52,271 nucleotides of DNA. It comes from Alistipes sp. GTDB lineage: Bacteria > Bacteroidota > Bacteroidia > Bacteroidales > Rikenellaceae. The notes beneath the pieces are model-generated. The model searched no databases, had not been told where the DNA came from, and worked only from the letters and a program-made list of their open reading frames with translations. The stretch lies in assembly GCA_017937805.1 (NCBI GenBank), contig JAGBCX010000013.1, positions 1 through 52,271 on the forward strand. The letters are read 5' to 3'. Positions 32,284-41,694 of this stretch are shown here, one piece after another (the stretch's first letter is position 1; each line of letters starts with the position of its first letter). The position numbers and the translations under genes were made by a program.

Positions 32284-35200
32284 ATGAGTGAAATTAAATT
32301 TAATCCGGACGTCCTCTTTGAGGTTAGCTGGGAGGTATGTAACAAGGTTGGAGGTATCCACACCGTGTTGGCGACAAAGGCCTTGACCGTTGTGAAGCAG
32401 TTGAACGATAGATATATCACTATCGGTCCCGATTTCTCGCAGGATAGCGAGGTGTCGGAGTTTGTTGAGGATCCAATGTTGATGAAGACATGGCGTCAAA
32501 CTCTCTATAACGATGGTATTCGTGTTCGTATTGGTCGTTGGAATGTGTGTGGTAACCCTATTGCAATCCTTATCGACTTCACAACCCTCTTCTCGAATAA
32601 AGACGAGATTTTGAAGGAGTTGTGGGAGGATTATCGCGTTGATTCTATCTCCGGACAGTGGGATTATGTTGAGCCGGTATTGTTCGGCTACTTGGCAGGA
32701 AAGGTTATCGAGTCGTATGTGGATAACTTCTGTGCAACAACCGAGAAGGCTGTTGCTCATTTCCACGAGTGGATGACTTGCGCAGGTGGTTTGTATTTGC
32801 GTAAGCACTCACCGTACATCGCAACCGTTATGAGTACTCATGCAACCGTTATGGGCCGTTGCATCGCGGGCAACAACCTTCCTTTGTACGGTAACTTGGA
32901 GCAGTTTAATGCCGATGACTTGGCTCGTCAATTCAATGTTATGGCAAAACACTCTATCGAGAAGATGGGTGCGAAGAACCACGATGCGTTCCTTTCGGTT
33001 AGCGATATTACGGCTCGTGAGTGCGCACACTTGCTCGGCAAGGAGGTCGATGTTGTAACACCTAACGGCTTCGAGAATGACTTTGTTTGGACAGGCAAAG
33101 AGTATGATGCTAAGCGCAAGGAGGCTCGTAAGGCTATGATTGAGGTTGCCGAGGCGTGCCTTTCGCATAAGTTCGAGAAGGAGCCATTCATTATCGGCAC
33201 AAGTGGTCGCTACGAGTTCCACAACAAGGGTTTGGATATCTTCTTCGATGCGTTGAAGGCGCTCGAAACTTCGGGTAAGCTCGATCGCGAGGTGTTGGCG
33301 TATGTTACAGTTCCTGCTGCAAACCTCGGTGCGCGTCGCGACTTGCAGGCTCACTTGCAGGATAAGTCGCAGGCTATTGATGCATCGCAGTATCGCTACT
33401 CGACACACGTTCTCGAGAACACTTCGTGGGATCAGATTGCAAACGCTATCAATGGCAGTGTTCTCGATAAGGCAGAGTCGAAGGTTAAGGTGATTTTCGT
33501 TCCTACATACCTTAACCAAAACGATGGTATCTTCAATAAGAACTATTACGAGTTGCTCGTGGGTATGGATTTGACAATCTACCCATCGTACTATGAGCCA
33601 TGGGGATACACTCCTCTCGAGTCAATCGCATTCTCTATTCCAACCATCACAACCACTTTGGCAGGTTTTGGTGTTTGGGCAGCAGAGCAGGAGAAGAACA
33701 ATGGCGTAGTGGTTGTTGAGCGTAACGATGGCAACACCCCGGAGGCTGTGGCTGCAGTTGCAGATGCAGTGCTTCGCTTCCTCGCTCTCTCGGATAAGGA
33801 GGTTAAGGCTGTGCGCAGTGCGGCATTAGAGATGTCGAAGAAGGCTCTTTGGGATAATCTCTTCGCATACTATCGTAAGGCTTACGACTGCGCAATTGAG
33901 AGTTGCGTAGCGCGTACAAACCGTGCTGTAATTGGTGACGGTGGCGCATCGCACGAGCAGATTAACTTCGTGCGTCAGCAGTTGTTCGTTGAGCGTCCTA
34001 ATTGGCAGCGTGTAATGGTTGAGAAGTCGTTGCCTGCACGTTTGCGCCCACTCGAGGAGTTGTCGCGCAACTTGTGGTGGAGTTGGACTCTTGGCGCACG
34101 CGATTTGTTCGAGACAATCGACAAAGAGTTGTGGATTGAGGTTGATCGCAACCCTATCGCATTGCTCGATAAGTTGTCGATGGAGCGTTTGGCTGAGATT
34201 GAGAAGGATACAGAGTTCCTTGCAAAGATGGACGCTGTATATGCACAGTTCCAGGAGTATATGAATGAGAAGCCAAATCCAAAGGCTCCGAAGATTGCTT
34301 ACTTCTCGATGGAGTATGGTTTGCACCACTCGTTGAAGATATATTCGGGAGGTCTTGGTATCTTGGCAGGTGACTATATCAAGGAGGCTTCGGATAGAAA
34401 TACCCCAATGGTAGCAGTAGGTTTGCTCTATCGTTACGGATACTTCACTCAGCGTCTTTCTGCACAGGGTGCGCAGGAGGCTACATACGAGGCACAAAAC
34501 TTCTTCAAGTTGCCAATTATGCCGGTTCGTGAGGAAGATGGCTCGTGGGTTACTACGCAGGTTGCATTGCCTGGCCGTACTTTGAGTGCTCGAGTATGGT
34601 GCTGTCAGGTTGGTCGTACTCCGTTGTATCTGCTCGATGCAGACTACGAGGCTAACTTGGAGGAGGACCGTCAGGTTACTCACCACCTCTATGGTGGCGA
34701 TTGGGAGAATCGTTTGAAGCAGGAGATTCTGCTCGGTATCGGTGGTATTCGCGCCCTCAACAAGATGGGTATTAAGCAGGAGGTTTATCATTGCAACGAG
34801 GGACATGCCGCATTTATCGGCGTGGAGCGTGTTCGCAACTTGATGTCGCGTAAGAAGCTCTCGTTCTCGGAGGCGTTGGAGGTTGTACGTTCGTCATCGC
34901 TCTTTACAACCCACACCCCTGTACCTGCAGGTCACGATGCATTCCCAGAGTCGATGATTCGTCAGTATATGTCGCACTATCCAGATGCACTCGGCATCAC
35001 TTGGGACCAGTATATCAACCTCGGTAAGGTAAATCCTAACGATCCGAACGAGCGTTTCTCGATGTCGGTACTCGCATGTAACCTTTCGCAGGAGGTTAAT
35101 GGTGTGTCGTGGTTGCACGGAGAGGTGTCGAAGGAACTTCTTGGTAATATGTGGCCGGGATACTTCAAGAAGGAGTTGCATATCAGCTATGTAACCAATG

Positions 35201-36534
35201 GAGTTCACTTCCCAACTTGGACTGCATCGAATATGCGCCGCCTCTATTCGCGTTACTTCCCTAACGGCTTCGAGGGTCACACCTACAATATTCCTGAGTG
35301 GCAGAAGGTCTACAATATTCCTGATGAGGTGTTGTGGAACGAGCGTATGTTCCTCAAGCAGCGACTCATTAAGACTATCAAGCGCCGTTACACCGATCCT
35401 ACGCAGGTACGTTTCGACCGTCCAAGCCAGATGGTACAGGTGGCAGACCGTATCAAGCCAGAGGTTTTGACCATCGGTTTTGCACGTCGTTTCGCTACTT
35501 ATAAGCGTGCATATCTCCTCTTCTCGAATTTGGAGCGTCTGTCGGCTATTGTAAATAATAAGGAGCGCCCTGTTCAGTTTATCTTTGCAGGAAAGGCTCA
35601 CCCGGCTGATAAACCAGGACAGGATTTGATTAAGCGTATTGTTGAGGTATCGTTGATGCCTGAGTTCGTTGGAAAGATTATCTTCTTGCAGAACTACGAT
35701 ATGGAGTTGGCTCGCCGTATGGTTCAGGGTGTCGATGTATGGTTGAATACCCCTACCCGTCCATTGGAGGCTTCGGGTACTTCGGGCGAGAAGTGTGTGA
35801 TGAATGGTGTTATGCAGTTCTCGGTACTCGATGGCTGGTGGGTTGAAGGCTACAAGGAGAATGGCGGTTGGGCCCTCCCTATGGAGCGTACATTTGCAGA
35901 CCAAGGACACCAAGACGAACTCGATGCTGAGATGATTTACACCACAATCGAGGAGCAGATTGTTCCTAAATACTATGCTCGTAACGAGAAGGGTATTCCT
36001 ACCGATTGGGTGGCATCGGTTAAGAAGTGTATCTCGGATATCGCATCTAACTTCACTACAAACCGTATGCTTATCGACTACGAGGAGCGTTTCTACTACA
36101 AGCTGGCTAAGCGTAAGAAGGAGCTTATCTCGAACAACTATATCCTCGCTCGCGAGATAGCAGCTTGGAAGCGTAAGGTTTCGGCCGCTTGGGACAATGT
36201 GAAGATTCTCGACTCGCAGCGCGTGCGCGTGGATAAGGAGTCTATGGTACTCGGCGAGAAGTATCACTTCGAGGTTAAGCTCGATATTGCAAACCTCTTG
36301 CCTGAGGATATAGGCGTAGAGCTCGTAGTTGCAAAGCAGATGGTTGGCCAGCAGGCACCGGAGGTTGTTATGACCGAGCAGCTCGCACTTGTTAATGTGG
36401 AGGGTTCGCAGGCTACGTATGCACTCGACCTTGCTCCAAATCGTACCGGAGCATTCGACCTTGCATTGCGTGTATATCCTAAGAATGTTTACCTCCCTTA
36501 CAGAATGGATTTTGCTCTTGTAAAGTGGGCGTAA
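32284..36534 (+). CDS. Fused GT3-type glycogen synthase and GT35 alpha-glucan phosphorylase
   Basis: A 1416-residue two-enzyme polypeptide. Residues about 1-555 are a eukaryote-type (GT3) glycogen synthase: LFEVSWEVCNKVGGIHTVL opens the fold, and the catalytic EX7E pair is Glu438/Glu446 in YYEPWGYTPLE. From about residue 575 the chain is an alpha-glucan phosphorylase of the short bacterial type: an N-terminal helical domain (SRNLWWSW), GGLGILAGD, and the PLP-binding Lys1170 in EASGTSGEKCVMNG. A beta-domain tail ends it. The synthase adds glucose from a nucleotide sugar; the phosphorylase removes it as glucose-1-phosphate. The ATG at 32284 is chosen because the upstream GTG lies in the promoter box. 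It heads the glycogen cluster; codon bias suggests high expression. Confidence 0.93.
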   Translation: MSEIKFNPDVLFEVSWEVCNKVGGIHTVLATKALTVVKQLNDRYITIGPDFSQDSEVSEFVEDPMLMKTWRQTLYNDGIRVRIGRWNVCGNPIAILIDFTTLFSNKDEILKELWEDYRVDSISGQWDYVEPVLFGYLAGKVIESYVDNFCATTEKAVAHFHEWMTCAGGLYLRKHSPYIATVMSTHATVMGRCIAGNNLPLYGNLEQFNADDLARQFNVMAKHSIEKMGAKNHDAFLSVSDITARECAHLLGKEVDVVTPNGFENDFVWTGKEYDAKRKEARKAMIEVAEACLSHKFEKEPFIIGTSGRYEFHNKGLDIFFDALKALETSGKLDREVLAYVTVPAANLGARRDLQAHLQDKSQAIDASQYRYSTHVLENTSWDQIANAINGSVLDKAESKVKVIFVPTYLNQNDGIFNKNYYELLVGMDLTIYPSYYEPWGYTPLESIAFSIPTITTTLAGFGVWAAEQEKNNGVVVVERNDGNTPEAVAAVADAVLRFLALSDKEVKAVRSAALEMSKKALWDNLFAYYRKAYDCAIESCVARTNRAVIGDGGASHEQINFVRQQLFVERPNWQRVMVEKSLPARLRPLEELSRNLWWSWTLGARDLFETIDKELWIEVDRNPIALLDKLSMERLAEIEKDTEFLAKMDAVYAQFQEYMNEKPNPKAPKIAYFSMEYGLHHSLKIYSGGLGILAGDYIKEASDRNTPMVAVGLLYRYGYFTQRLSAQGAQEATYEAQNFFKLPIMPVREEDGSWVTTQVALPGRTLSARVWCCQVGRTPLYLLDADYEANLEEDRQVTHHLYGGDWENRLKQEILLGIGGIRALNKMGIKQEVYHCNEGHAAFIGVERVRNLMSRKKLSFSEALEVVRSSSLFTTHTPVPAGHDAFPESMIRQYMSHYPDALGITWDQYINLGKVNPNDPNERFSMSVLACNLSQEVNGVSWLHGEVSKELLGNMWPGYFKKELHISYVTNGVHFPTWTASNMRRLYSRYFPNGFEGHTYNIPEWQKVYNIPDEVLWNERMFLKQRLIKTIKRRYTDPTQVRFDRPSQMVQVADRIKPEVLTIGFARRFATYKRAYLLFSNLERLSAIVNNKERPVQFIFAGKAHPADKPGQDLIKRIVEVSLMPEFVGKIIFLQNYDMELARRMVQGVDVWLNTPTRPLEASGTSGEKCVMNGVMQFSVLDGWWVEGYKENGGWALPMERTFADQGHQDELDAEMIYTTIEEQIVPKYYARNEKGIPTDWVASVKKCISDIASNFTTNRMLIDYEERFYYKLAKRKKELISNNYILAREIAAWKRKVSAAWDNVKILDSQRVRVDKESMVLGEKYHFEVKLDIANLLPEDIGVELVVAKQMVGQQAPEVVMTEQLALVNVEGSQATYALDLAPNRTGAFDLALRVYPKNVYLPYRMDFALVKWA

Positions 36535-36565
36535 TCGTTCGAGGATAGATTTATAAACATACATC

Positions 36566-36598
36566 AATACTGTTGGGCACAGATTGTCCAGCAGTATT
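36566..36598 (+). terminator. Hairpin after the synthase-phosphorylase gene
   Basis: AATACTGTTGG pairs with CCAGCAGTATT (11 bp with one G-T), 32 nt after the stop. There is no T-run, so it may be a weak terminator or a 3'-end stabiliser. Confidence 0.45.
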
Positions 36599-36715
36599 TG
36601 GTGTGGAATATGGTGAAGAGCATTGAAAGTGTACAATTTTGTCTAAGTTTGTAGCAAGAAATGTCTATTTTTGAAAATATTTGGTTTTTGCGGAACAATT
36701 AGAGGAAATTTTTAT

Positions 36716-36723
36716 TAACTTTA
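36716..36723 (+). promoter_or_regulatory. Candidate -7 box for the debranching-enzyme operon
   Basis: TAACTTTA, one mismatch from TAnnTTTG, lies 36 nt upstream of the ATG at 36759. Confidence 0.35.
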
Positions 36724-36758
36724 CAAAACGGAATTAATATCTATAATAAATATACCTT

Positions 36759-38759
36759 ATGCCAGGACTTAAATTTGACAAACAAGAACTTGGTAATTTG
36801 GAGTATTCGTTGCAACGCGAGATGTTGGCTACCGATCGTCGAGGCGGTTACATGAGTACAACAATCGTGGGTTGTAATACTCGCAAGTATCATGGTTTGA
36901 TTGTTGCTCCGATTGATTCAAGCAACAATGCTTATGTGTTGCTCTCGTCACTCGATGAGACTATAGTGCAGCACGACCAGTCATTCAATTTGGCTTTACA
37001 CCGCTTCCGTGGTGTATATGAGCCTCGCGGACACAAGTATATCACCGATTTCGAGTATACTCCGTGTCCAACTATCACTTACCGTGTAGGCGGAGTAATT
37101 CTTCGCAAGGAGATTTTGTGGATTCACAAGCGTACGCAGATGATGATTCGCTATACGCTCGTAGATGCGCACTCCGAAACTACTTTACGTTTGCGTCCTT
37201 TCCTCGCGTTCCGTAACAAGCACGAGTTGTCAAAGGCTAATATGTATGCAAATGTTCGCTCCTATCCGGTTACGAATGGAGTGAAGAATCGTCTGTATGA
37301 CGGCTTCCCATGGTTGCACATGCAGTTGTCGAAGGCTGATGCGAAGTTTGTTCCTGCACCTGATTGGTACTACGATTTCGAGTATCAGAAGGAGTTGGAG
37401 CGTGGCTACGAGGGTTACGAGGATTTGCTCACAACAGGATACTTCGAGATGAGCATCAAGAAGGGTGAGAGCATCATCTTCTCGGCTTCGGTTGATGAGA
37501 TGCCTTCGGGCGATGCTATCGTGGAGGCTTACGAAACCTCAGTAGCACGCCGTACCCACAAAATCGACTTCGAGAGTTGTTTGCACCACTCGGCACGTCA
37601 GTTCATCATTCGTCGTCCGGGCAATCGCACGGAGGTTATGTCGGGATACCCTTGGTATGGCAAGGCCGGTCGTTCGGCTTTCATCTCGCTTCCGGGCTTG
37701 ACTTTGGAGCAGGGCTACAAGGAGGACTGCATTGACGTTCTCGACACGATGGTTGGCGATATGCACAATGGCGACTTCGCAGGCTCGGCTTCGGCAGAGG
37801 TTTCGGCAGACGCTCCACTATGGTTCTTCTGGACCTTGCAGCAGTTGGAAGAGCATATCGGTGCGCAGGCTATTTGGGAGAAGTATGGCGCAGCAATGAA
37901 GAGCATCTTGACCGCATATCGTCGAGGTTTCTTCGGTGGTTGCGTGGCAATGCACTCCAACGGTCTTGTCTGGGCTGCCCGCGAGGGAGTAGCCTTGACT
38001 TGGATGGACTGCGTGATGAATGGTCAGCCGGTAACTCCTCGTGCAGGATATGCTGTAGAGATAAACGCTTTGTGGTACAACGCCGTATCGTACGCATTGG
38101 AGTTGGCTAAGAAGATGGGCGACAAGGCGTTCGAGAAGGAGTGGAAAGCACTCCCTGCACAAATTCAGAAGTCGTTTGTCGATATGTTCTACCTCTCGGA
38201 GGAGGGCTATCTCGCCGACTATGTGGATATGCATGGTAAAAACGATGATATTCGTTGCAATCAGATTATCGCTTGTGGCTTGAAATATACGATGCTCAAT
38301 GAGGAACAGATTGTGAACGTTCTGCGCGTAGTGCGTCAGCACTTGCTCACCCCTGCGGGCTTGCGTTCGTTGTCGCCTCGTAACCCGATGTTCGAATCGA
38401 CCTATAAGGAGAATCCGATTGAGCAGGAGGCTGCCGCAACGAATGGTGCAGTTTGGGTATGGCCGTTGATGTTCTATGTAGAGTGCGCCTTGAAACTCGA
38501 TGGTAAGCGTTTCTTGCCTATCGCCGAGGAGATGTTGGCGGCATTTGACGACAATATCCAGACCTACTGTATCGGTTCGGTTGCCGAGTACTACGATGCT
38601 AACCCTCCGTTCGCCCCTCGTGGAGCTATCTCGCAGGCTTGGAGCGTAGGAGGCGTGTTGTACATCAAGCAACTTGTTGAGCAGTACAAGGCTAAGGAGA
38701 AGCGTACAACAAAGCGTGCGACAAAGGGCACAGCAACTAAAAAGAGTGTTAAGAAATAG
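36759..38759 (+). CDS. Glycogen debranching enzyme (amylo-alpha-1,6-glucosidase type)
   Basis: A 666-residue cytoplasmic enzyme that would cleave alpha-1,6 branch points of glycogen. The N-terminal bacterial GDE domain carries LATDRRGGYMSTTIVGCNTRKYHGLIV-type sequence at about 23-50. The C-terminal (alpha/alpha)6 domain has PGNRTEVMSGYPWYG, TWMD and RAGYAVEINALWYNA, the acidic patches expected at the active site (CAZy GH133 type). The last roughly 20 residues are a Lys/Thr-rich tail. It starts a three-gene unit: GT4 follows after 15 nt and GH57 after a further 32 nt. Confidence 0.93.
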   Translation: MPGLKFDKQELGNLEYSLQREMLATDRRGGYMSTTIVGCNTRKYHGLIVAPIDSSNNAYVLLSSLDETIVQHDQSFNLALHRFRGVYEPRGHKYITDFEYTPCPTITYRVGGVILRKEILWIHKRTQMMIRYTLVDAHSETTLRLRPFLAFRNKHELSKANMYANVRSYPVTNGVKNRLYDGFPWLHMQLSKADAKFVPAPDWYYDFEYQKELERGYEGYEDLLTTGYFEMSIKKGESIIFSASVDEMPSGDAIVEAYETSVARRTHKIDFESCLHHSARQFIIRRPGNRTEVMSGYPWYGKAGRSAFISLPGLTLEQGYKEDCIDVLDTMVGDMHNGDFAGSASAEVSADAPLWFFWTLQQLEEHIGAQAIWEKYGAAMKSILTAYRRGFFGGCVAMHSNGLVWAAREGVALTWMDCVMNGQPVTPRAGYAVEINALWYNAVSYALELAKKMGDKAFEKEWKALPAQIQKSFVDMFYLSEEGYLADYVDMHGKNDDIRCNQIIACGLKYTMLNEEQIVNVLRVVRQHLLTPAGLRSLSPRNPMFESTYKENPIEQEAAATNGAVWVWPLMFYVECALKLDGKRFLPIAEEMLAAFDDNIQTYCIGSVAEYYDANPPFAPRGAISQAWSVGGVLYIKQLVEQYKAKEKRTTKRATKGTATKKSVKK

Positions 38760-38774
38760 TAAAAAGATAGTAAG

Positions 38775-40085
38775 ATGAGGGTTTTAATGTTTGGTTGGGA
38801 GTTTCCTCCACACATTGCTGGAGGACTCGGTACAGCCTGTTACGGAATGACTCGCGGATTGGCTCGTAACGATGTAGATGTTACATTCGTTATGCCTCGC
38901 GCTTCGGGCGATGAGGACGAGCGTTTTATCCGTGTGGTGAATGCGAGTGATGTTGAGACCGTATTCGGTAAGGTTAGTTCCGATTGCGCCGACATCATCG
39001 ATAAAATGTCGTTTATTCATGTAGACTCCAATCTTGTGCCATATCTTTCGCCTGAGGATTACGAAACTTATCACGATGAGTTCGTAAAGACGGGTGAGAA
39101 GCGTTGGGAGACAAGCGATTTGTGGAGTCAGCGCTACACCTTCTCGGGTAAGTATGGTGCAAACCTTATGGAGGAGGTCGCTCGTTATGCCATTGTTGCT
39201 GCGCAGGTCGCAAAGAATTTGGAGGGACAATTCGATGTTATCCATGCTCACGATTGGTTGACCTACTTTGCGGGTATTGCTGCAAAGCGCGTATCGGGCA
39301 AGCCGTTGGTAGTGCATATGCATGCAACATCGTTTGACCGTTCGTCGAGCGACAATATCGACACTCGAGTATACGAAATTGAGCGTGCCGGTATGGCCGC
39401 TGCCGATAGAGTTATCGCAGTGTCGAACTTGACTCGAAATATCTGTATTGAGAAGTACAATATCCCTGCGGAGAAGGTCGTAACTGTACACAATGCGGTG
39501 CGTTTTGCAGAGAATGAGAACGAAGTACCGGAGCGTGGTGTTACGGATAAAATCGTTACCTTCCTCGGCCGTATCACCTTCCAGAAGGGCCCTGACTACT
39601 TCGTTGAGGCTGCTGCAAAGGTGTTGAAGCGTGTTCCGAATGTTCGCTTCGTAATGGCGGGTTCGGGCGATATGATGAACCATGTTATTCGCCGTGTGGC
39701 TCGCTTGGGCATTGCAGACCGCTTCCACTTTACGGGTTTCTTGAAGGGCGATGATGTACACAAGATGTTCCAACTCTCCGATGTATATATCATGCCATCG
39801 GTATCGGAGCCATTCGGTATCTCGCCACTCGAGGCTATGCGTGCCAATGTACCTTCGATTATCTCGAAGCAGTCGGGTGTTGCCGAAGTGTTGGACTACG
39901 CCGTGAAGGTTGATTATTGGGACGTTGATGCTATGGCAGATGCCATCTATGGTTTGATTACCTATCCTGCTCTCTCGAAGATGTTTGCACAGAAGGGCTT
40001 GGAGGAGGTTACCAACCTCAAGTGGAATGATGCAGCTAAGAAGGTTAAGCAGGTTTACGAAGATGCCATTGCATCGATGAAATAA
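38775..40085 (+). CDS. GT4-family glycosyltransferase in the glycogen operon
   Basis: A 436-residue GT-B-fold retaining glycosyltransferase. The N-terminal WEFPPHIAGGLGT is the glycogen/starch-synthase-like nucleotide-sugar loop. The catalytic EX7E pair is Glu345/Glu353 in SEPFGISPLE, within the C-terminal domain. It sits between the debranching enzyme and GH57 genes at operon spacing, so an alpha-glucan acceptor is likely. It could extend or prime glycogen, or make a soluble alpha-glucan. It is a separate family from the GT3 synthase upstream; the exact donor and product cannot be read. Confidence 0.88.
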   Translation: MRVLMFGWEFPPHIAGGLGTACYGMTRGLARNDVDVTFVMPRASGDEDERFIRVVNASDVETVFGKVSSDCADIIDKMSFIHVDSNLVPYLSPEDYETYHDEFVKTGEKRWETSDLWSQRYTFSGKYGANLMEEVARYAIVAAQVAKNLEGQFDVIHAHDWLTYFAGIAAKRVSGKPLVVHMHATSFDRSSSDNIDTRVYEIERAGMAAADRVIAVSNLTRNICIEKYNIPAEKVVTVHNAVRFAENENEVPERGVTDKIVTFLGRITFQKGPDYFVEAAAKVLKRVPNVRFVMAGSGDMMNHVIRRVARLGIADRFHFTGFLKGDDVHKMFQLSDVYIMPSVSEPFGISPLEAMRANVPSIISKQSGVAEVLDYAVKVDYWDVDAMADAIYGLITYPALSKMFAQKGLEEVTNLKWNDAAKKVKQVYEDAIASMK

Positions 40086-40117
40086 CGGAAATAAGAAAAA
40101 ACAAAAACACAAAAAAT

Positions 40118-41326
40118 ATGAAGACAGTTTGTTTATATTTTCAGGTACATCAGCCTTGGCGACTGAAAACCTACCGCTTTTTCCATATCGGCAAGGACCA
40201 CAACTACCTTGACGATTTGACCAATCGTGCTATCATGCAGAAGATTGCACGCGAGTGCTACTTGCCGATGAATGCTCTCCTCTTGAAGCTTATCAAGGAG
40301 AATAAGGGCGCATTCCGTATCTCATTCTCGCTCACAGGAACAGTTGTTGAGCAGTTCAAGGCGTACGCCCCTGAGGTGTTGGATTCGTTCCGTGCCTTGG
40401 TGGATACAGGTTGCGTAGAGTTGTTGGCGGAGACCTATTCGCACTCGTTAGCAGCCCTCTCATCGAAGGAGGATTTCAAAGACCAAGTTAAGAAGCATAC
40501 CGCAATGTTGAAGGCAGAGTTTGGCGTTAAGCCAAAGGCATTCCGCAACACCGAGCTTATCTACTCTGACGAGATTGGCGAGATGGTAGGCGAACTTGGC
40601 TTTAAGACAATGTTGGCAGAGGGTGCAAAGCATATCCTCGGCTGGAAGTCGCCTGACTTCGTTTACGCAGGCGCAGCAGACCAGAGCCTTCGTCTTTTGC
40701 TCCGCAACTACAAACTTTCAGACGATATCGCATTTCGCTTCTCGAATCAGGGTTGGGACGAGTACCCACTCACAGCCGATAAATATGCCGCTTGGCTTTC
40801 GGAGTCGGAGGGCGAGGTTATCAACCTCTTTATGGACTACGAGACCTTCGGTGAGCATCAGAAGGCTTCGACCGGTATTTTCGACTTCGTGAAGAATCTC
40901 CCTGCTGCAATTTTGAAGCGTGGCGATTTGAAGTTTGCTACAGTTAGCGAAACCGCTGCCGAGCACCAGCCTGTTGCAGTTCTTCACTGCCCTCATGTAA
41001 TGTCGTGGGCAGACGAGGAGCGCGATGTTACCGCTTGGTTGGGTAACGACTTGCAGAATGAGGCGTTCTCGAAGTTGTATGCGATGAAGGATAAGGTACG
41101 CTCGTTGAAGAGTGCCGATTTCGAGTATGTATGGAACTTTATGCAGACTTCGGACCACTTCTACTATATGGCAACCAAGTGGCTCTCTGACGGAGATGTT
41201 CACTCCTACTTCAACCCTTATGGCTCGTCTTACGAGGCGTTCATCAACTATATGAATGTTTTGTCGGACTTCCAGATTGAGGTGGAGAAGGCGTTGGCTG
41301 CCAAGAAGAGCCGTGCTAAGAAGTAG
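40118..41326 (+). CDS. GH57-family glycoside hydrolase/glucanotransferase
   Basis: A 402-residue catalytic-barrel protein of family GH57. The family start motif HQP is at 11-13. The likely nucleophile Glu145 lies in FRNTELIYSDE and the acid/base Asp239 in FMDYETFGEH. Members are alpha-amylases, 4-alpha-glucanotransferases or branching enzymes. There is no GH13 branching enzyme in this window, so a branching or glucanotransferase role is possible, but that is inference. The C-terminus is basic (KKSRAKK). No signal peptide is seen, so it acts in the cytoplasm. It is the last gene of the operon and is followed by structured element copy 2. Confidence 0.88.
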   Translation: MKTVCLYFQVHQPWRLKTYRFFHIGKDHNYLDDLTNRAIMQKIARECYLPMNALLLKLIKENKGAFRISFSLTGTVVEQFKAYAPEVLDSFRALVDTGCVELLAETYSHSLAALSSKEDFKDQVKKHTAMLKAEFGVKPKAFRNTELIYSDEIGEMVGELGFKTMLAEGAKHILGWKSPDFVYAGAADQSLRLLLRNYKLSDDIAFRFSNQGWDEYPLTADKYAAWLSESEGEVINLFMDYETFGEHQKASTGIFDFVKNLPAAILKRGDLKFATVSETAAEHQPVAVLHCPHVMSWADEERDVTAWLGNDLQNEAFSKLYAMKDKVRSLKSADFEYVWNFMQTSDHFYYMATKWLSDGDVHSYFNPYGSSYEAFINYMNVLSDFQIEVEKALAAKKSRAKK

Positions 41327-41449
41327 AAATTGTTTTTAAGCAGCGTTTGCTGCGTTAAACTTCGATAATCCGCTTGCTCATTTACGCCTAGTAAACTGCG
41401 CAAGCGGATTTCTTGTTTGCCTTGCAACCATCTACTTAAAATCCAATTT
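41327..41449 (+). ncRNA. Structured 3'-UTR element, copy 2
   Basis: This begins at the base after the GH57 stop. Outer pairing: AAATTG/CAATTT (41327-41332 with 41444-41449) and TTAAG/CTTAA. A side hairpin GCAGC-GTTT-GCTGC follows. The core helix AATCCGCTTGC/GCAAGCGGATT (41367-41377 with 41400-41410) encloses an internal loop TCA/CTGC and an apical hairpin TTTAC-GCCTA-GTAAA (41381-41395). The layout equals copy 1 at 10392-10516, with compensatory base changes in the core helices and conserved loops. The rest of the 440-nt gap holds a terminator and the blaI operator region. Confidence 0.6.
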
Positions 41450-41493
41450 GAATGAATGGAAAGAAAATTATCTCTGATTTTGAATATATGGAT

Positions 41494-41519
41494 AAAGGGT
41501 GGTCGCAAGGCCGCCCTTT
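41494..41519 (+). terminator. Terminator downstream of the glycogen operon
   Basis: An 11-bp stem AAAGGGTGGTC/GGCCGCCCTTT (two G-T pairs) capped by a GCAA tetraloop. Confidence 0.65.
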
Positions 41520-41657
41520 TGTATCTCACGACTTCTGACAAGAAATTGAAAAATTGTTCTCGCCTCCTTAATCTAATTTGAAGTTGGGAGAGAATAGGGG
41601 AAATTTGCTCATAAATATCATATACAAAGTATATGATAAAAAAATTTTATTGAAAAT

Positions 41658-41693
41658 AACTAAAAAAATAGTTGCAAAACTAAAAGTTTAGTT
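41658..41693. promoter_or_regulatory. Twin palindromic operators of the blaI-like gene
   Basis: Two 16-bp dyads: AACTA-AAAAAA-TAGTT (41658-41673) and AACTAAAAGTTTAGTT (41678-41693, perfect 7-bp arms). Their centres are 20 bp apart, about two helical turns, and the second abuts the -7 box. This fits autorepression by the BlaI-type dimer encoded just downstream. Confidence 0.65.
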
Positions 41694-41694
41694 A

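Noticed and set aside
34894-36636. 580-codon minus-strand ORF opposite the phosphorylase domain, and similar long antisense ORFs at 38784-40112, 33826-34806, 4244-5062, 24101-24811 and 49469-50587
   Set aside because: They mirror strongly codon-biased real genes on the other strand; their translations are Leu/Arg/His/Cys-rich with no domain motifs, and the sense genes have intact active sites.
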